Shown here in pieces: positions 23,778 through 32,440 of a DNA stretch of 43,252 nucleotides. The notes beneath the pieces were generated by a model. That model did no database searches. It was given only the letters and a program-made list of their open reading frames with translations, and was not told the origin of the DNA. Position numbers and translations under genes: made by a program. Within the stretch, counting starts at the first letter, position 1; each line of letters begins with the position of its first letter. The stretch is from DASUAO01 sp046484625 (GTDB lineage Bacteria; Actinomycetota; Acidimicrobiia; IMCC26256; PALSA-555): contig JAWOIO010000244.1 in NCBI GenBank assembly GCA_046484625.1, forward strand, positions 1 to 43,252. Reading direction: 5' to 3'.

Positions 23778-25883
23778 ATGAGCATCACCAGCGAGCCCGG
23801 CCCCGCCCCGACACGCGAGGCGGTGACGGCCACCAGGCCCTTCGACGCCATCCCGGACCCGGTGGTGATCGTCGACGACCAGCTGCGCGTCGTCGATGCG
23901 AACCTCGCGGCGGTCCAGTTCTTCGGTGTGACACGCGAGGAGTGGATCGGAGAGGTTCCTCTCGCGCTGGTGCACCGCGAAGATGTCGCCCTCGTGCTCT
24001 CATCGCTCGAAGAGGTCCAGAAGCGCGCGGGGGTCGGAACCCCGATCGAGCTGCGCGTGCGCGTCGCGGACGGCACCTGGCGGCTCGTGGAGCTCATCGG
24101 GCGGACGATGACGACACCAGACGGTCCTCGGATCGTGACCACGCTCCGGGATCTGACCGAGCGACGTCGATGGGAGGTCGCGGCCGACGAGCCAGAACGG
24201 TTCCGTCGCCTCGTCGAGAACTCGGCGACGATCATGATGCTGTCCGACTCGAACGGGCTCATCCAGTCGGTCTCCGGTGCCCTCACGCGCCAGCTCGGTC
24301 TCGACCCGAGCGCGGTCGTCGGCTCCTGGCTCGTCGACTTCGTCGCCACCTCACAACACGAGCGAGCGAACGCCGAGATCCGCGCGGCTCGTGAGCACCA
24401 GGGAACGAGGGTGTTCGAGCTCGAGCTCCGCCATCGAGACGGGCGCGCGATCCCGTATCAGATCTCGGTCGTGAACCTCCTCGACGACCCGGTCGTCTCG
24501 GGCCTGGTGATCTCCGCGCACGACATCTCGACCAGACGCGACCTCGAGGATCGGCTCGAGCACCTCGCCGCCCACGACGCACTGACCGGGCTGGCCAACC
24601 GAACCCGGCTGATCGACCATCTCCGCCGGTCGCGGATCCGTGCCGCCGCCGATCCGGAGCGCTTGCTCGTCTGCTTCCTCGACCTGGATCGCTTCAAGGC
24701 GATCAACGATCTCCACGGCCACGACGCCGGGGATCGGATGCTCACGCACGTGGCTCGGCGGTTGCGCAACGCGGTCCGTCCCGGCGACTTCGTCGCCCGG
24801 TTCGGCGGTGACGAGTTCGTCGTCGTGTGTGAAGACCTCGACCCCGGGTCGGCGGAGGTGTTGGCTCATCGACTCGAGACCGTCGTCGGCGACCCGGTCA
24901 ACATCGATGGTCTGACGCTCCAGGTGTTCGCGAGCGTGGGCTGCGTCGACGGCGCCGTCTCCGAGGACCCCGAGGAGCTGCTCGCCGGCGCCGACGACGC
25001 GATGTACGCGACGAAGCTCCGGCGTCGTGGCGAGGTCCGGCCTCACCCGCTCCCCATCGCCGAGCGCAGAGAGCTCGCCGACCTGCTGCGGCGCGTGCTC
25101 GACGGTGATCCCCGCGGCGGCGCACTCCGGGTCCATTTCCAGCCCTTCGTTCGGATGCCGAGCGCCGAGCCCTGCGGGGTGGAGGCGCTCGTCCGCTGGG
25201 AGCACCCCGAGCACGGGTTGATGCTCCCCGCGCGCTTCCTTCCGATGGCCGAGGAAGCGAGGCTCGCGAACCAGCTCGGCGGCTGGGTCCTCGATGCGTC
25301 CCTCGCGGCGATCCGGCGATGGGACGATGCCGGGATCGCGACCGGAGTGGTCGCGGTGAACGTCGCGCCGGCCCAGCTCTTCGATCCGTCTCTTCCGGCC
25401 GTCGTGACCGGGCTCCTCGACCGCTACGACATCGATGCGGGGCGGCTCTGTCTCGAGATGACCGAGTCGAGCTTGATGGAGCGCGACGAGGCGGGATCGA
25501 CGTCGCTGGCGGCGACCCGCCTCGGCGCGCTCCGAGCCGTCGGCATCCGGCTCGCGATCGACGACTTCGGGACCGGGTACTCCAGCCTCGTCCACGTCCG
25601 CGACCTCCCGTTCGACCTCCTGAAGATCGACCGGTCGTTCGTCGCGGGGGTCGCGGACGGGACGATCGATGCCGGCATCTGCGCCGCCGTGGTGGCGCTC
25701 GCCCACGGCACCGGGAAGCGCGTCGTGGCCAAGGGTGTCGAGCGCGCCGACCAGCACGAGCGACTCGCGAGCCTCGGCGTCGACGGCGCACAGGGCTACT
25801 GGTACTGCCGTCCGGGACCGGCCGAGGACGTCGAGCACCTCCTGCGAACGCCGGCGTCGCTCGCGCGGACCGGGAACAGCTAG
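23778..25883 (+). CDS. PAS-PAS-GGDEF-EAL cyclic-di-GMP signalling protein
   Basis: A 701-residue protein with two PAS domains (about 20-130 and 138-255), a GGDEF domain and an EAL domain. RFGGDEF (343-347) is intact, and RPGD five residues earlier is the inhibitory I-site, so it may make c-di-GMP with feedback control. The EAL domain keeps EAL (469-471), VAVNVAP, EMTES, DDFGTGYSSL, KIDRSF and the late Gln. The general-base Glu of VAEGVE is Lys652 (VVAKGVER), which predicts loss of phosphodiesterase activity. No membrane segment is visible, so it is likely cytosolic. The stop overlaps the stop of the converging gene. Confidence 0.93.
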   Translation: MSITSEPGPAPTREAVTATRPFDAIPDPVVIVDDQLRVVDANLAAVQFFGVTREEWIGEVPLALVHREDVALVLSSLEEVQKRAGVGTPIELRVRVADGTWRLVELIGRTMTTPDGPRIVTTLRDLTERRRWEVAADEPERFRRLVENSATIMMLSDSNGLIQSVSGALTRQLGLDPSAVVGSWLVDFVATSQHERANAEIRAAREHQGTRVFELELRHRDGRAIPYQISVVNLLDDPVVSGLVISAHDISTRRDLEDRLEHLAAHDALTGLANRTRLIDHLRRSRIRAAADPERLLVCFLDLDRFKAINDLHGHDAGDRMLTHVARRLRNAVRPGDFVARFGGDEFVVVCEDLDPGSAEVLAHRLETVVGDPVNIDGLTLQVFASVGCVDGAVSEDPEELLAGADDAMYATKLRRRGEVRPHPLPIAERRELADLLRRVLDGDPRGGALRVHFQPFVRMPSAEPCGVEALVRWEHPEHGLMLPARFLPMAEEARLANQLGGWVLDASLAAIRRWDDAGIATGVVAVNVAPAQLFDPSLPAVVTGLLDRYDIDAGRLCLEMTESSLMERDEAGSTSLAATRLGALRAVGIRLAIDDFGTGYSSLVHVRDLPFDLLKIDRSFVAGVADGTIDAGICAAVVALAHGTGKRVVAKGVERADQHERLASLGVDGAQGYWYCRPGPAEDVEHLLRTPASLARTGNS

Positions 25884-26761
25884 CGCTCGACCGGTCCGGG
25901 GAGCAGGATCGGGTACGGACGGCGGCGGGCACCTCGCTGCCAGGCGCGGTCGAGGCGCCGGACCCGCTGCATCCATCCCCACAAGCGCGCGTCCCGTCGG
26001 TAGTACCTGCTCACCCCCGCTTCGGTGAGGGCCAGGTCGAAGCGCGCGTTGAAGATCGAGATCGCTTCGGGCACCCAGCGGTCGAGGTGCTCCTTGTGCA
26101 GGTTCCCGACGAGATCGAGGGCGATCGGCTTTGCCGCGAAGTAGGTGTCGAGGATCGAGGACAGCACGAACCGGCGGACGATGGGGCGCAACGCCGCCGG
26201 GATCGAGGCGAGGAACAGCTCGGTGTCGAGCAGGTCGGCGCCCGCATCGTCGCGGAGCAACGGTGTGGTGACGTCGAGGTAGACGAGGGCGTCGTCGACC
26301 ACGGCCCAGTTCGAGAGCTGGGCGTCGAGACCGACGTGGTCGTCGACGACCGCGCCGATGGTGTCGGCGATCCGTCGGAGCAGCGCTCGACCCTCGTGGA
26401 CGTCGGATCGCCGCAGCTGCTCGGGGGCCATCGAGGGCTTCGGGAGCACCCGCTGCACGCAGTACGCCGCGATGGTCCCGTCGGCGCGGGGGAGGCCTTC
26501 GAGCGAGGTCGGGTGCACGTCGAGGCCGCGTTCGGCGAGCGTCTGGATCGACGCGTCGAACACGGCTCGGTACGCGTCGAAGCGCGCCTCGTCGTCGAAG
26601 GTCGGGAGTCGCTTGCAGGCGAACGGGCCCTCGGGGCCCGGCCACGCGAGGACCGTGCTGATCTCGCCGTACCCGAGGACGTGCAGGGCGGTCTCGTCGC
26701 GAGTCGCCAGCGCGGCTTCGACCGCGGCGTCGAGCGCCTCGAGGTCGAGGGTCGTGGTCAC
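25880..26761 (-). CDS. Protein-kinase-fold protein, possibly DUF6206
   Basis: A 293-residue protein. LGYGEISTVLAW followed by FACKRLP resembles a degenerate glycine loop and the ATP-binding Lys of kinase-fold enzymes. HVGLDAQLSNWAVVD resembles a catalytic loop (Asp and Asn present), and YLDVTTP a DFG-like metal site. The overall pattern fits the aminoglycoside-phosphotransferase-like or DUF6206 group; I recognise this only weakly. The start is GTG at 26761, 22 bases after the class III aminotransferase stop, so the two are probably co-transcribed. A phosphorylation target cannot be named. Confidence 0.65.
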   Translation of the reverse strand: MTTTLDLEALDAAVEAALATRDETALHVLGYGEISTVLAWPGPEGPFACKRLPTFDDEARFDAYRAVFDASIQTLAERGLDVHPTSLEGLPRADGTIAAYCVQRVLPKPSMAPEQLRRSDVHEGRALLRRIADTIGAVVDDHVGLDAQLSNWAVVDDALVYLDVTTPLLRDDAGADLLDTELFLASIPAALRPIVRRFVLSSILDTYFAAKPIALDLVGNLHKEHLDRWVPEAISIFNARFDLALTEAGVSRYYRRDARLWGWMQRVRRLDRAWQRGARRRPYPILLPGPVER

Positions 26762-26783
26762 GATGCGCGCCCACGAGCGGTGT

Positions 26784-28097
26784 TCACGAGAGCGCCACCG
26801 CCACGGTGCTCGCCAGCTCCTCGACCTGCTCGTCGGTCAGGACCAGCGGAGGGAGGAACTGGAGGACCGAGGTGTCGTTGTTCGCGAAGACGGCGAAGAT
26901 CCCGGCGTCGATGCACGCCTTCGCCCCCAGGATCCCCGCGCCTTCGTCGGGCCAGACGAGCCCCATGAAGAGCCCGCGGCGCCGGACCGCGAACGGCATC
27001 GACGCGAGCTCCTTCTCGAGGAAGAGGCCCACGTCCTCGACACGGTCCAGGAATCCGGGTTCTTCGATCTGGTCGAGCACCGCGAGCGCGACGACACACC
27101 CGAGGTCGGAGCCGCCGTAGGACGACACGTGGACGAAGGGCTCGTCGTCGTAGAAGCGGTGCATCTCCTTCGTCATCACGGTGGCGGAGATGGGGTACAG
27201 GCCCCCACCGAGGCCCTTGCCGGTGACGATCGCGTCCGGCTCCACGCCGTCGTGCTCATGGCACCAGAGCATCCCGCTGCGCCCGAGGCCCGTCTGCACC
27301 TCGTCGAGGACGAACATCGCGCCGCGCTCGCGACACAGCGCCTGGACCCCCGCGTGGTATCCCTCGCTCGGCATCGCCATCCCGAGGGTGGCGGGCACCG
27401 TCTCCAGGATCACTGCGGCGGTGTGGTCGTCGATCGCGGCATCCATGGCGGCGAGGTCGTCGAACGCGACGTGGTGGAATCCCTCGACGTCGAGGCCGAA
27501 CGGCTCGTGGTACTTGGCGTCGGCTGCCATCGCGGCAAACGCGGTGTGCCCGTGATACGCACCGTGCACCGACACGACCTTGGTGCGTCCGGTGACGGCG
27601 ATCGCCGTCTTGAGCGCGACTTCGACCGCCTCTGATCCCGAAGGCGTCAACACGACGCCGGGGCACCGGCCCCCGGTCGTCGCGGCGAGGCGGGCCGCGA
27701 GCCGCGCCTTGTACCCCGACACGAGATGGTGGTTCCCGACGTCGATCTCGTCGTCGTCGATCGCCCCGCGCAGTGCGTCGACGATCCGCGGGTTGCGGTG
27801 CCCCAGGTTGAACACGCCGCCGTTGCAGTGGCAGTTGGTGAAGCGTCGACCGTCGAACGCGTCCCAGAAGTACGGTCCTTCGCGGCGGCCGAGGACGATG
27901 TCGATCCCGAGTGCCTCGAAGGCGTCGACCTTTCCCTGGGAGACGTGTGCGCCGAAGGCGGCCATGGTCGCCGCCCGGGTCTCGTACGGCCCCGATCCGG
28001 AGCTGCTCGGGGCCGGGCTGCTCGTGGCCCGGTTGCGGGAAGCCAAATTGCGGGAAGCCAAATTGCGGGAAGCCAAATTGCGGGAAGTTGGTTCCAT
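26784..28097 (-). CDS. Class III PLP-dependent aminotransferase
   Basis: A 437-residue fold-type I aminotransferase. VVLTPSGSEAVEVALKTA, SVHGAYHGHTAFAA, MFVLDEVQTGLGRSG and IVTGKGLGGGLYP (the PLP Lys) are all intact. The amino donor and acceptor are unknown; relatives include glutamate-semialdehyde and ornithine aminotransferases. The first 21 or so residues are an unusual SRNLA repeat encoded by an AT-richer 15-bp tandem repeat and lie outside the catalytic fold. The ATG at 28097 has AGGAG five bases upstream; GTG at 28100 is possible. A TACGCT hexamer lies about 42 bases before the start. Confidence 0.9.
   Translation of the reverse strand: MEPTSRNLASRNLASRNLASRNRATSSPAPSSSGSGPYETRAATMAAFGAHVSQGKVDAFEALGIDIVLGRREGPYFWDAFDGRRFTNCHCNGGVFNLGHRNPRIVDALRGAIDDDEIDVGNHHLVSGYKARLAARLAATTGGRCPGVVLTPSGSEAVEVALKTAIAVTGRTKVVSVHGAYHGHTAFAAMAADAKYHEPFGLDVEGFHHVAFDDLAAMDAAIDDHTAAVILETVPATLGMAMPSEGYHAGVQALCRERGAMFVLDEVQTGLGRSGMLWCHEHDGVEPDAIVTGKGLGGGLYPISATVMTKEMHRFYDDEPFVHVSSYGGSDLGCVVALAVLDQIEEPGFLDRVEDVGLFLEKELASMPFAVRRRGLFMGLVWPDEGAGILGAKACIDAGIFAVFANNDTSVLQFLPPLVLTDEQVEELASTVAVALS
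28033..28088 (-). repeat. 15-bp in-frame tandem repeat at the aminotransferase N-terminus
   Basis: TTGCGGGAAGCCAAA occurs three times in full and once partly (11 bases). In the gene's frame it encodes repeated SRNLA. Each unit has an AAATT core, far more AT-rich than the surroundings. As the unit is a multiple of three, copy-number change keeps the frame and alters only the length of the N-terminal tail. Confidence 0.92.
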
Positions 28098-28171
28098 CAC
28101 GGCTCCTCAGCGGTCGTTCCGGGAACGCTGGCGGCGTCGAGCGTACCGGCCGATCGGGGACCCTCGGGTCG

Positions 28172-28177
28172 TAGCAT
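28172..28177 (+). promoter_or_regulatory. Putative -10 element, leaderless start of the aminotransferase/omega-amidase operon
   Basis: TAGCAT ends seven bases before the ATG at 28185, and no Shine-Dalgarno sequence lies between. This spacing places transcription start at or next to the A of the start codon. No clear -35 element was found. Confidence 0.4.
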
Positions 28178-28184
28178 CGCCTCG

Positions 28185-29336
28185 ATGGCGCTCGCCGCAC
28201 GGTTCGACGGGTTCGGGACGACGATCTTCGCCGAGATGACCGCGCTCGCGGCGACCACCGGCGCCGTGAACCTCGGGCAGGGCTTTCCCGACACCGACGG
28301 ACCGGCGGAGGTGCGCGACGCCGCGATCGACGCGATCCGCGCGGGGCACAACCAGTACCCGCCCGGGAGCGGGATCCCGGAGCTCCGACACGCGATCGCG
28401 GCGCACCAGCGACGGTTCTACGACCTCGAGGTCGACCCCGACTCCGAGGTGCTCGTCACGACGGGCGCCACCGAGGCGATCGCGGCCACGATGCTCGGGC
28501 TCTGTGAGCCCGGCGACGAGGTGCTGACCTTCGAGCCGTACTACGACTCCTATGCGGCGTGCATCGCGATGGCCGGAGCCGAGCGGCGGGTCGTGACCCT
28601 TCGAGCACCGTCGTACGCCTTCTCGATCGCCGAGCTGGAGGCCGCGGTCACGGATCGCACCCGGTTGGTGCTGCTGAACTCGCCCCACAACCCGACGGGC
28701 AAGGTCTTCACCCGGACGGAGCTCGAGCAGGTGGCTGCCCTCTGTGCCGAGCGCGACCTCGTCGTGGTGACCGACGAGGTCTACGAGCACCTGGTGTTCG
28801 ACGGCGAGCACATCCCGATCGCGACGCTTCCCGGGATGCGAGACCGCACGCTCACGATCTCCTCCGGCGGCAAGACGTTCTCGTTCACGGGGTGGAAGGT
28901 GGGGTGGGTCAGCGGACCCCGCTCGATGGTCGACGCCGTCCGGGTCGCCAAGCAGTACCTCACGTACGCGAGCGGGACGCCGTTCCAACGTGCCATCGCG
29001 GTAGGTCTCGCGCTCGACGACACGTACTACGCGTCGTTCGCGGCCGATCTCCGGGCCAAGCGCGACCGCCTCGCCGCCGGGCTCGCCGACACAGGGCTCG
29101 AGGTGTTCCCGAGCGCAGGAACCTACTTCCTCACGGTGGACATCCGATCGATCGGGGAGTCCGATGGAATGGAGTTCTGTCGATCGCTCCCGGGGCGCTG
29201 CGGAGTCGTCGCGGTTCCCAACGTCGTGTTCTACGACGACGTCGACGCCGGCCGCCCGCTGGTGCGTTTCACCTTCTGCAAGCGGGACTCCGTGCTCGAC
29301 GACGCGATCGACCGGCTCGGGGCGTTGGCGCGATGA
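28185..29336 (+). CDS. Class I/II aminotransferase (KAT/glutamine transaminase K-like)
   Basis: A 383-residue fold-type I aminotransferase. NLGQGFPDTDGP, NQYPPGSGIPELRHAIA, LLNSPHNPTGKVF, VVTDEVYEHLVFDG and SSGGKTFSFTGWKVGW (PLP Lys in GGKTFS) match the kynurenine aminotransferase/YbdL/glutamine transaminase K group. Its TGA overlaps the ATG of an omega-amidase. That pairing suggests transamination of a 2-oxo acid (such as the methionine-salvage acid) with glutamine, giving an oxoglutaramate that the amidase then hydrolyses. The start has no ribosome binding site and may be leaderless. The specific acceptor is inferred. Confidence 0.9.
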   Translation: MALAARFDGFGTTIFAEMTALAATTGAVNLGQGFPDTDGPAEVRDAAIDAIRAGHNQYPPGSGIPELRHAIAAHQRRFYDLEVDPDSEVLVTTGATEAIAATMLGLCEPGDEVLTFEPYYDSYAACIAMAGAERRVVTLRAPSYAFSIAELEAAVTDRTRLVLLNSPHNPTGKVFTRTELEQVAALCAERDLVVVTDEVYEHLVFDGEHIPIATLPGMRDRTLTISSGGKTFSFTGWKVGWVSGPRSMVDAVRVAKQYLTYASGTPFQRAIAVGLALDDTYYASFAADLRAKRDRLAAGLADTGLEVFPSAGTYFLTVDIRSIGESDGMEFCRSLPGRCGVVAVPNVVFYDDVDAGRPLVRFTFCKRDSVLDDAIDRLGALAR

Positions 29337-30091
29337 AGGTTGCCGCGATCCAGCACGACATCGTCTGGGAGGATCCGCCGGCCAACTTCGCGCGCCTCGC
29401 GGGCATGCTCGGCGCGGCTGCAGCCGAAGGTGCCCGGCTCGCGGTCCTCGCCGAGATGTACTCCACCGGGTTCTCCATGGACACCGAGCGCGTCGCGGAG
29501 CCGTCGGACGGGCCGTCGACCCGGTTCCTCGTCGAGCAGGCGCGCGAGCACCGGATGTGGGTGTGCGGTTCGCTCCCGGAGCGACCCGTCGGTCACGCCC
29601 TCCCGTACAACCAGCTCGTCCTCGCCGCACCCGACGGGACCGTGCACCGCTACGCCAAGATCCACCCGTTCACGTATGCCCGCGAGCAGGACCACTTCGC
29701 CCCCGGTGCGCGGCACGTCACCGTCGACATCGAGGGTGTTCGGACCAGCCTCTTCGTCTGCTACGACCTCCGCTTCGCCGATGAGTTCTGGACGCTCGCG
29801 CGTGCCACCGACTGCTACGTCGTCGTCGCGAACTGGCCCGAGCAGCGCCGGGAGCATTGGCGAGCACTCCTGCGGGCCCGAGCGATCGAGAACCAGGCCT
29901 ACGTCGTGGGCGTGAACCGCGTCGGTCGGGGCGGCCGACTCGACTACGCCGGCGACAGCGCCATCGTCGACCCGCTCGGCGAGGCATGCGAAGCCTCTCG
30001 AGGTGACGAGCACGTGCTCGTGGGAGAGGTCGATGCCGCTCGGGTGACCGAGGTCCGTGAGCGGTTCCCCTTCCTACAGGACCGTCGATAG
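29333..30091 (+). CDS. Carbon-nitrogen hydrolase, omega-amidase-like
   Basis: A 252-residue nitrilase-superfamily protein with the catalytic triad Glu41 (LAEMYSTGF), Lys109 (RYAKIHPF) and Cys143 (FVCYDLRF). Size and the WPEQRREHWRALLRARAIEN segment fit the omega-amidase branch (Nit2/YafV), which removes the amide from 2-oxoglutaramate or 2-oxosuccinamate. The ATGA overlap with the transaminase gene supports translational coupling and a joint reaction that makes glutamine-driven transamination irreversible. Confidence 0.9.
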   Translation: MKVAAIQHDIVWEDPPANFARLAGMLGAAAAEGARLAVLAEMYSTGFSMDTERVAEPSDGPSTRFLVEQAREHRMWVCGSLPERPVGHALPYNQLVLAAPDGTVHRYAKIHPFTYAREQDHFAPGARHVTVDIEGVRTSLFVCYDLRFADEFWTLARATDCYVVVANWPEQRREHWRALLRARAIENQAYVVGVNRVGRGGRLDYAGDSAIVDPLGEACEASRGDEHVLVGEVDAARVTEVRERFPFLQDRR

Positions 30092-30094
30092 GTT
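30089..30094 (+). promoter_or_regulatory. Putative -10 element, leaderless start of the second arylsulfatase
   Basis: TAGGTT overlaps the TAG stop region of the omega-amidase gene and ends seven bases before the ATG at 30102. No ribosome binding site lies in between. This suggests that the sulfatase can be transcribed on its own from the end of the upstream gene. Confidence 0.4.
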
Positions 30095-30101
30095 GGGCCA
30101 G

Positions 30102-32396
30102 ATGGCATCGGCGCGCTCGTACCCGGACTTCGACGGCACGGTCGGGCGCACGTTTGCCGGCTCGCAGGGCTGGTGGCCCGAACGACCGACGCCGGCACCG
30201 GGTGCGCCGAACGTCGTGGTGATCCTCGCCGACGACCTCGGGTACTCCGACCTCGGGTGCTACGGCTCCGAGATCGAGACTCCCAACCTCGACGCACTCG
30301 CCGCGCGCGGCATGCGCTACACCAACTTCCACGTCGCCCCGATGTGCTCACCGACGCGCGCGGCACTGCTCACGGGTGTGAATCCGCACCGCGCCGGCGT
30401 CGGCACCGTCGCGCACTCCGACGCGGGGTTCCCCGGGTATGCGATGGAGCTCGCGACCGATGTCGCGACCGCGGCCGAGGTGTTCCGCGACCACGGGTAC
30501 GGCACGATGATGCTCGGGAAGTGGCATCTCACCAAGGACTCCGACTGCTCGGCGGCGGGCCCGAAGCACTCCTGGCCGTGCCAGCGTGGCTTCGAGAGCT
30601 TCTACGGGTTCCTGGACGCGTTCACGAACCAGCACCACCCGCATCGGCTCGTCGAGGACAACACCCTCGTGGAGGTCGACCAGTACCCCGAGGGCTACTT
30701 CCTGACCGACGACCTCACCGACCGCGCCATCTCGATGATGCGCGAGCGGAAGGCGTCGAACCCCGAGCAGCCGATCTTCTGCTACTTCGCCCACGGGTCC
30801 GTGCACGCGCCATTGCACGCGAAGGAGGCGGACCTCGCCAAGTACCGGGACCGGTACCGGGAGGGCTGGGACCGGATCCGCGAGTCGCGTTGGCGGCGCC
30901 AGCAGGAGCTGGGGGTCATCCCGGAAGGGCTCCCGCTCCCGCCCCGGAACTCAGAGCCCAACAACGAGGTGCTGCCCTGGGACGACCTGAGCGAGACCGA
31001 GCAGGAGCTGTTCGCCCGGCACATGGCGGTGTACGCCGCGATGGCCGACAACCTCGACCAGAGCGTGGGCCGGATCGTGGAGGCCCTCGACCAGCTCGGT
31101 GAGCTCGACAACACGATCATCCTCTTCACGTCCGACAACGGCGCGTCGCGCGAGGGGGAGGTGATGGGCACGAGCGCGTACTACGTGCACCTGCTCCAGG
31201 GCGATGACCTCGACAGTGACGCGGCGCGCATCGACGAGCTCGGTGGCCCGACCACCACCCCGCACTACCCGCGTGGGTGGGCGATGGCCGGCAACACGCC
31301 GTTCCGCCTCTACAAGATCAACACGCACGCCGGTGGCCACTCGGTCCCGTGCATCCTGTCGTGGCCCGCCGGGGAGATCGGCGACGGCTCGTTCCGCCGT
31401 CAGTACCAGCACGTCACGGACGTGCTGCCGACCTTGTTGGACCTCTGCGGACTCGACATGCCCTCGACGCGCGGCGGCGTCTCGCTCGCGGCGCCCGCCG
31501 GCGCGAGCTTCGTGTCGACGCTCGCGGACGCTGATCGTCCCAGCACGCATCCCGAGCAGGTCACCGAGCAGATCGGACACCGCGGCTACTACCGCGACGG
31601 CTGGGAGGTCGTGACGCTGCACCAGCCGCTGACGCCGTTCTCGGACGACGAGTGGGAGCTGTACCACGTCGCCGAGGATCCGAACGAGCTCCACGACCTC
31701 TCGGCCCAGCGCCCGGAGCTGCGCCAAGAGCTGGCCGACGCGTGGGAGGCCGCGGCGTGGGAGCAACGCATCTACCCCCTCGACGAGGGCGCGATGCTCA
31801 AGTACCTGCTCCGTCCCGAGCGGAGCAACGTCTACGCGAAGCCAGTCACGATCGTGGCCGGCACGCCGACGCTCGAACGGTGGCGCTCGGTCCAGCTGCT
31901 CTGGTTCCGGAGCTGTCGGATCTCGGTCGCGCTCGACTTCTCGCCCGGCGACCACGGGTATCTCGTCGCGCACGGCGACCAGGGTGCGGGGTACGGGCTC
32001 TACGTCCTCGACGACGAGCTCGTCTTCGTGCACAACGACGGGCGCGGACGCATGCGGACGCTCTCCGGTGGTCTGCTCGAGGGGGGGACCGGTGCCGTCA
32101 CCCTCGACCTCGACGCGGCCGGGGACGGATGTTGGTCCGTCGCGCTGTCGGTCGAGGGTGCACCGAGGGGAACGCTCGAGGGCGTTCCGATGCTGTTCGG
32201 CATGGCACCGTTCGAAGGCATCGACGTGGGCATCGACCGTCGCTCGCCGGTCTCGTGGGGGATCTACGAGCGGTTCGGGACGTTCGCGTACACCGGCGAC
32301 CTCACGTCGGTGCGATACGAGCCGGGCGAACCCGCTCTGAACGCGCCCGAGCGCATGCTCGACACGCTGCGGGAGATGGGCGCTCGCTTCGAGTGA
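30102..32396 (+). CDS. Arylsulfatase (type I), second copy
   Basis: A 764-residue sulfatase of the same architecture as the one at 322-2631. The N-domain has NVVVILADDLGYSDLGCYG, the formylglycine signature CSPTR with Cys82, GKWHLTKD and FTSDNGASREG. The C-terminal 200 residues (after about 560) form a probable beta-sandwich. No signal peptide is visible, so it should be cytoplasmic. The shared opening (a WWPE stretch ahead of the first metal loop) shows the two are paralogs but not recent duplicates. The ATG at 30102 was chosen over an upstream frame that overlaps the omega-amidase. Substrate unknown. Confidence 0.9.
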   Translation: MASARSYPDFDGTVGRTFAGSQGWWPERPTPAPGAPNVVVILADDLGYSDLGCYGSEIETPNLDALAARGMRYTNFHVAPMCSPTRAALLTGVNPHRAGVGTVAHSDAGFPGYAMELATDVATAAEVFRDHGYGTMMLGKWHLTKDSDCSAAGPKHSWPCQRGFESFYGFLDAFTNQHHPHRLVEDNTLVEVDQYPEGYFLTDDLTDRAISMMRERKASNPEQPIFCYFAHGSVHAPLHAKEADLAKYRDRYREGWDRIRESRWRRQQELGVIPEGLPLPPRNSEPNNEVLPWDDLSETEQELFARHMAVYAAMADNLDQSVGRIVEALDQLGELDNTIILFTSDNGASREGEVMGTSAYYVHLLQGDDLDSDAARIDELGGPTTTPHYPRGWAMAGNTPFRLYKINTHAGGHSVPCILSWPAGEIGDGSFRRQYQHVTDVLPTLLDLCGLDMPSTRGGVSLAAPAGASFVSTLADADRPSTHPEQVTEQIGHRGYYRDGWEVVTLHQPLTPFSDDEWELYHVAEDPNELHDLSAQRPELRQELADAWEAAAWEQRIYPLDEGAMLKYLLRPERSNVYAKPVTIVAGTPTLERWRSVQLLWFRSCRISVALDFSPGDHGYLVAHGDQGAGYGLYVLDDELVFVHNDGRGRMRTLSGGLLEGGTGAVTLDLDAAGDGCWSVALSVEGAPRGTLEGVPMLFGMAPFEGIDVGIDRRSPVSWGIYERFGTFAYTGDLTSVRYEPGEPALNAPERMLDTLREMGARFE

Positions 32397-32397
32397 C

Positions 32398-32440
32398 CGA
32401 GTCGCCTTGGCGCGACTCGACCGATCAGCTCAGCTGATCG
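32398..32440. terminator. Double hairpin between convergent sulfatase and P450 genes
   Basis: Two inverted repeats lie between and over the gene ends. CGAGTCGC pairs with GCGACTCG (32398-32405 and 32412-32419, 6-base loop). CGATCAG pairs with CTGATCG (32422-32428 and 32434-32440, 5-base loop). The second includes the P450 stop codon. Together they could act as a bidirectional terminator. There are no U-runs, as is common in actinobacteria. Confidence 0.5.

Noticed and set aside
24351..26774. A minus-strand open frame of about 800 codons under the GGDEF-EAL gene
   Set aside because: It is a mirror of a gene with intact catalytic motifs, and GC-rich codon bias commonly keeps such antisense frames open. 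The translation has no recognisable domain.
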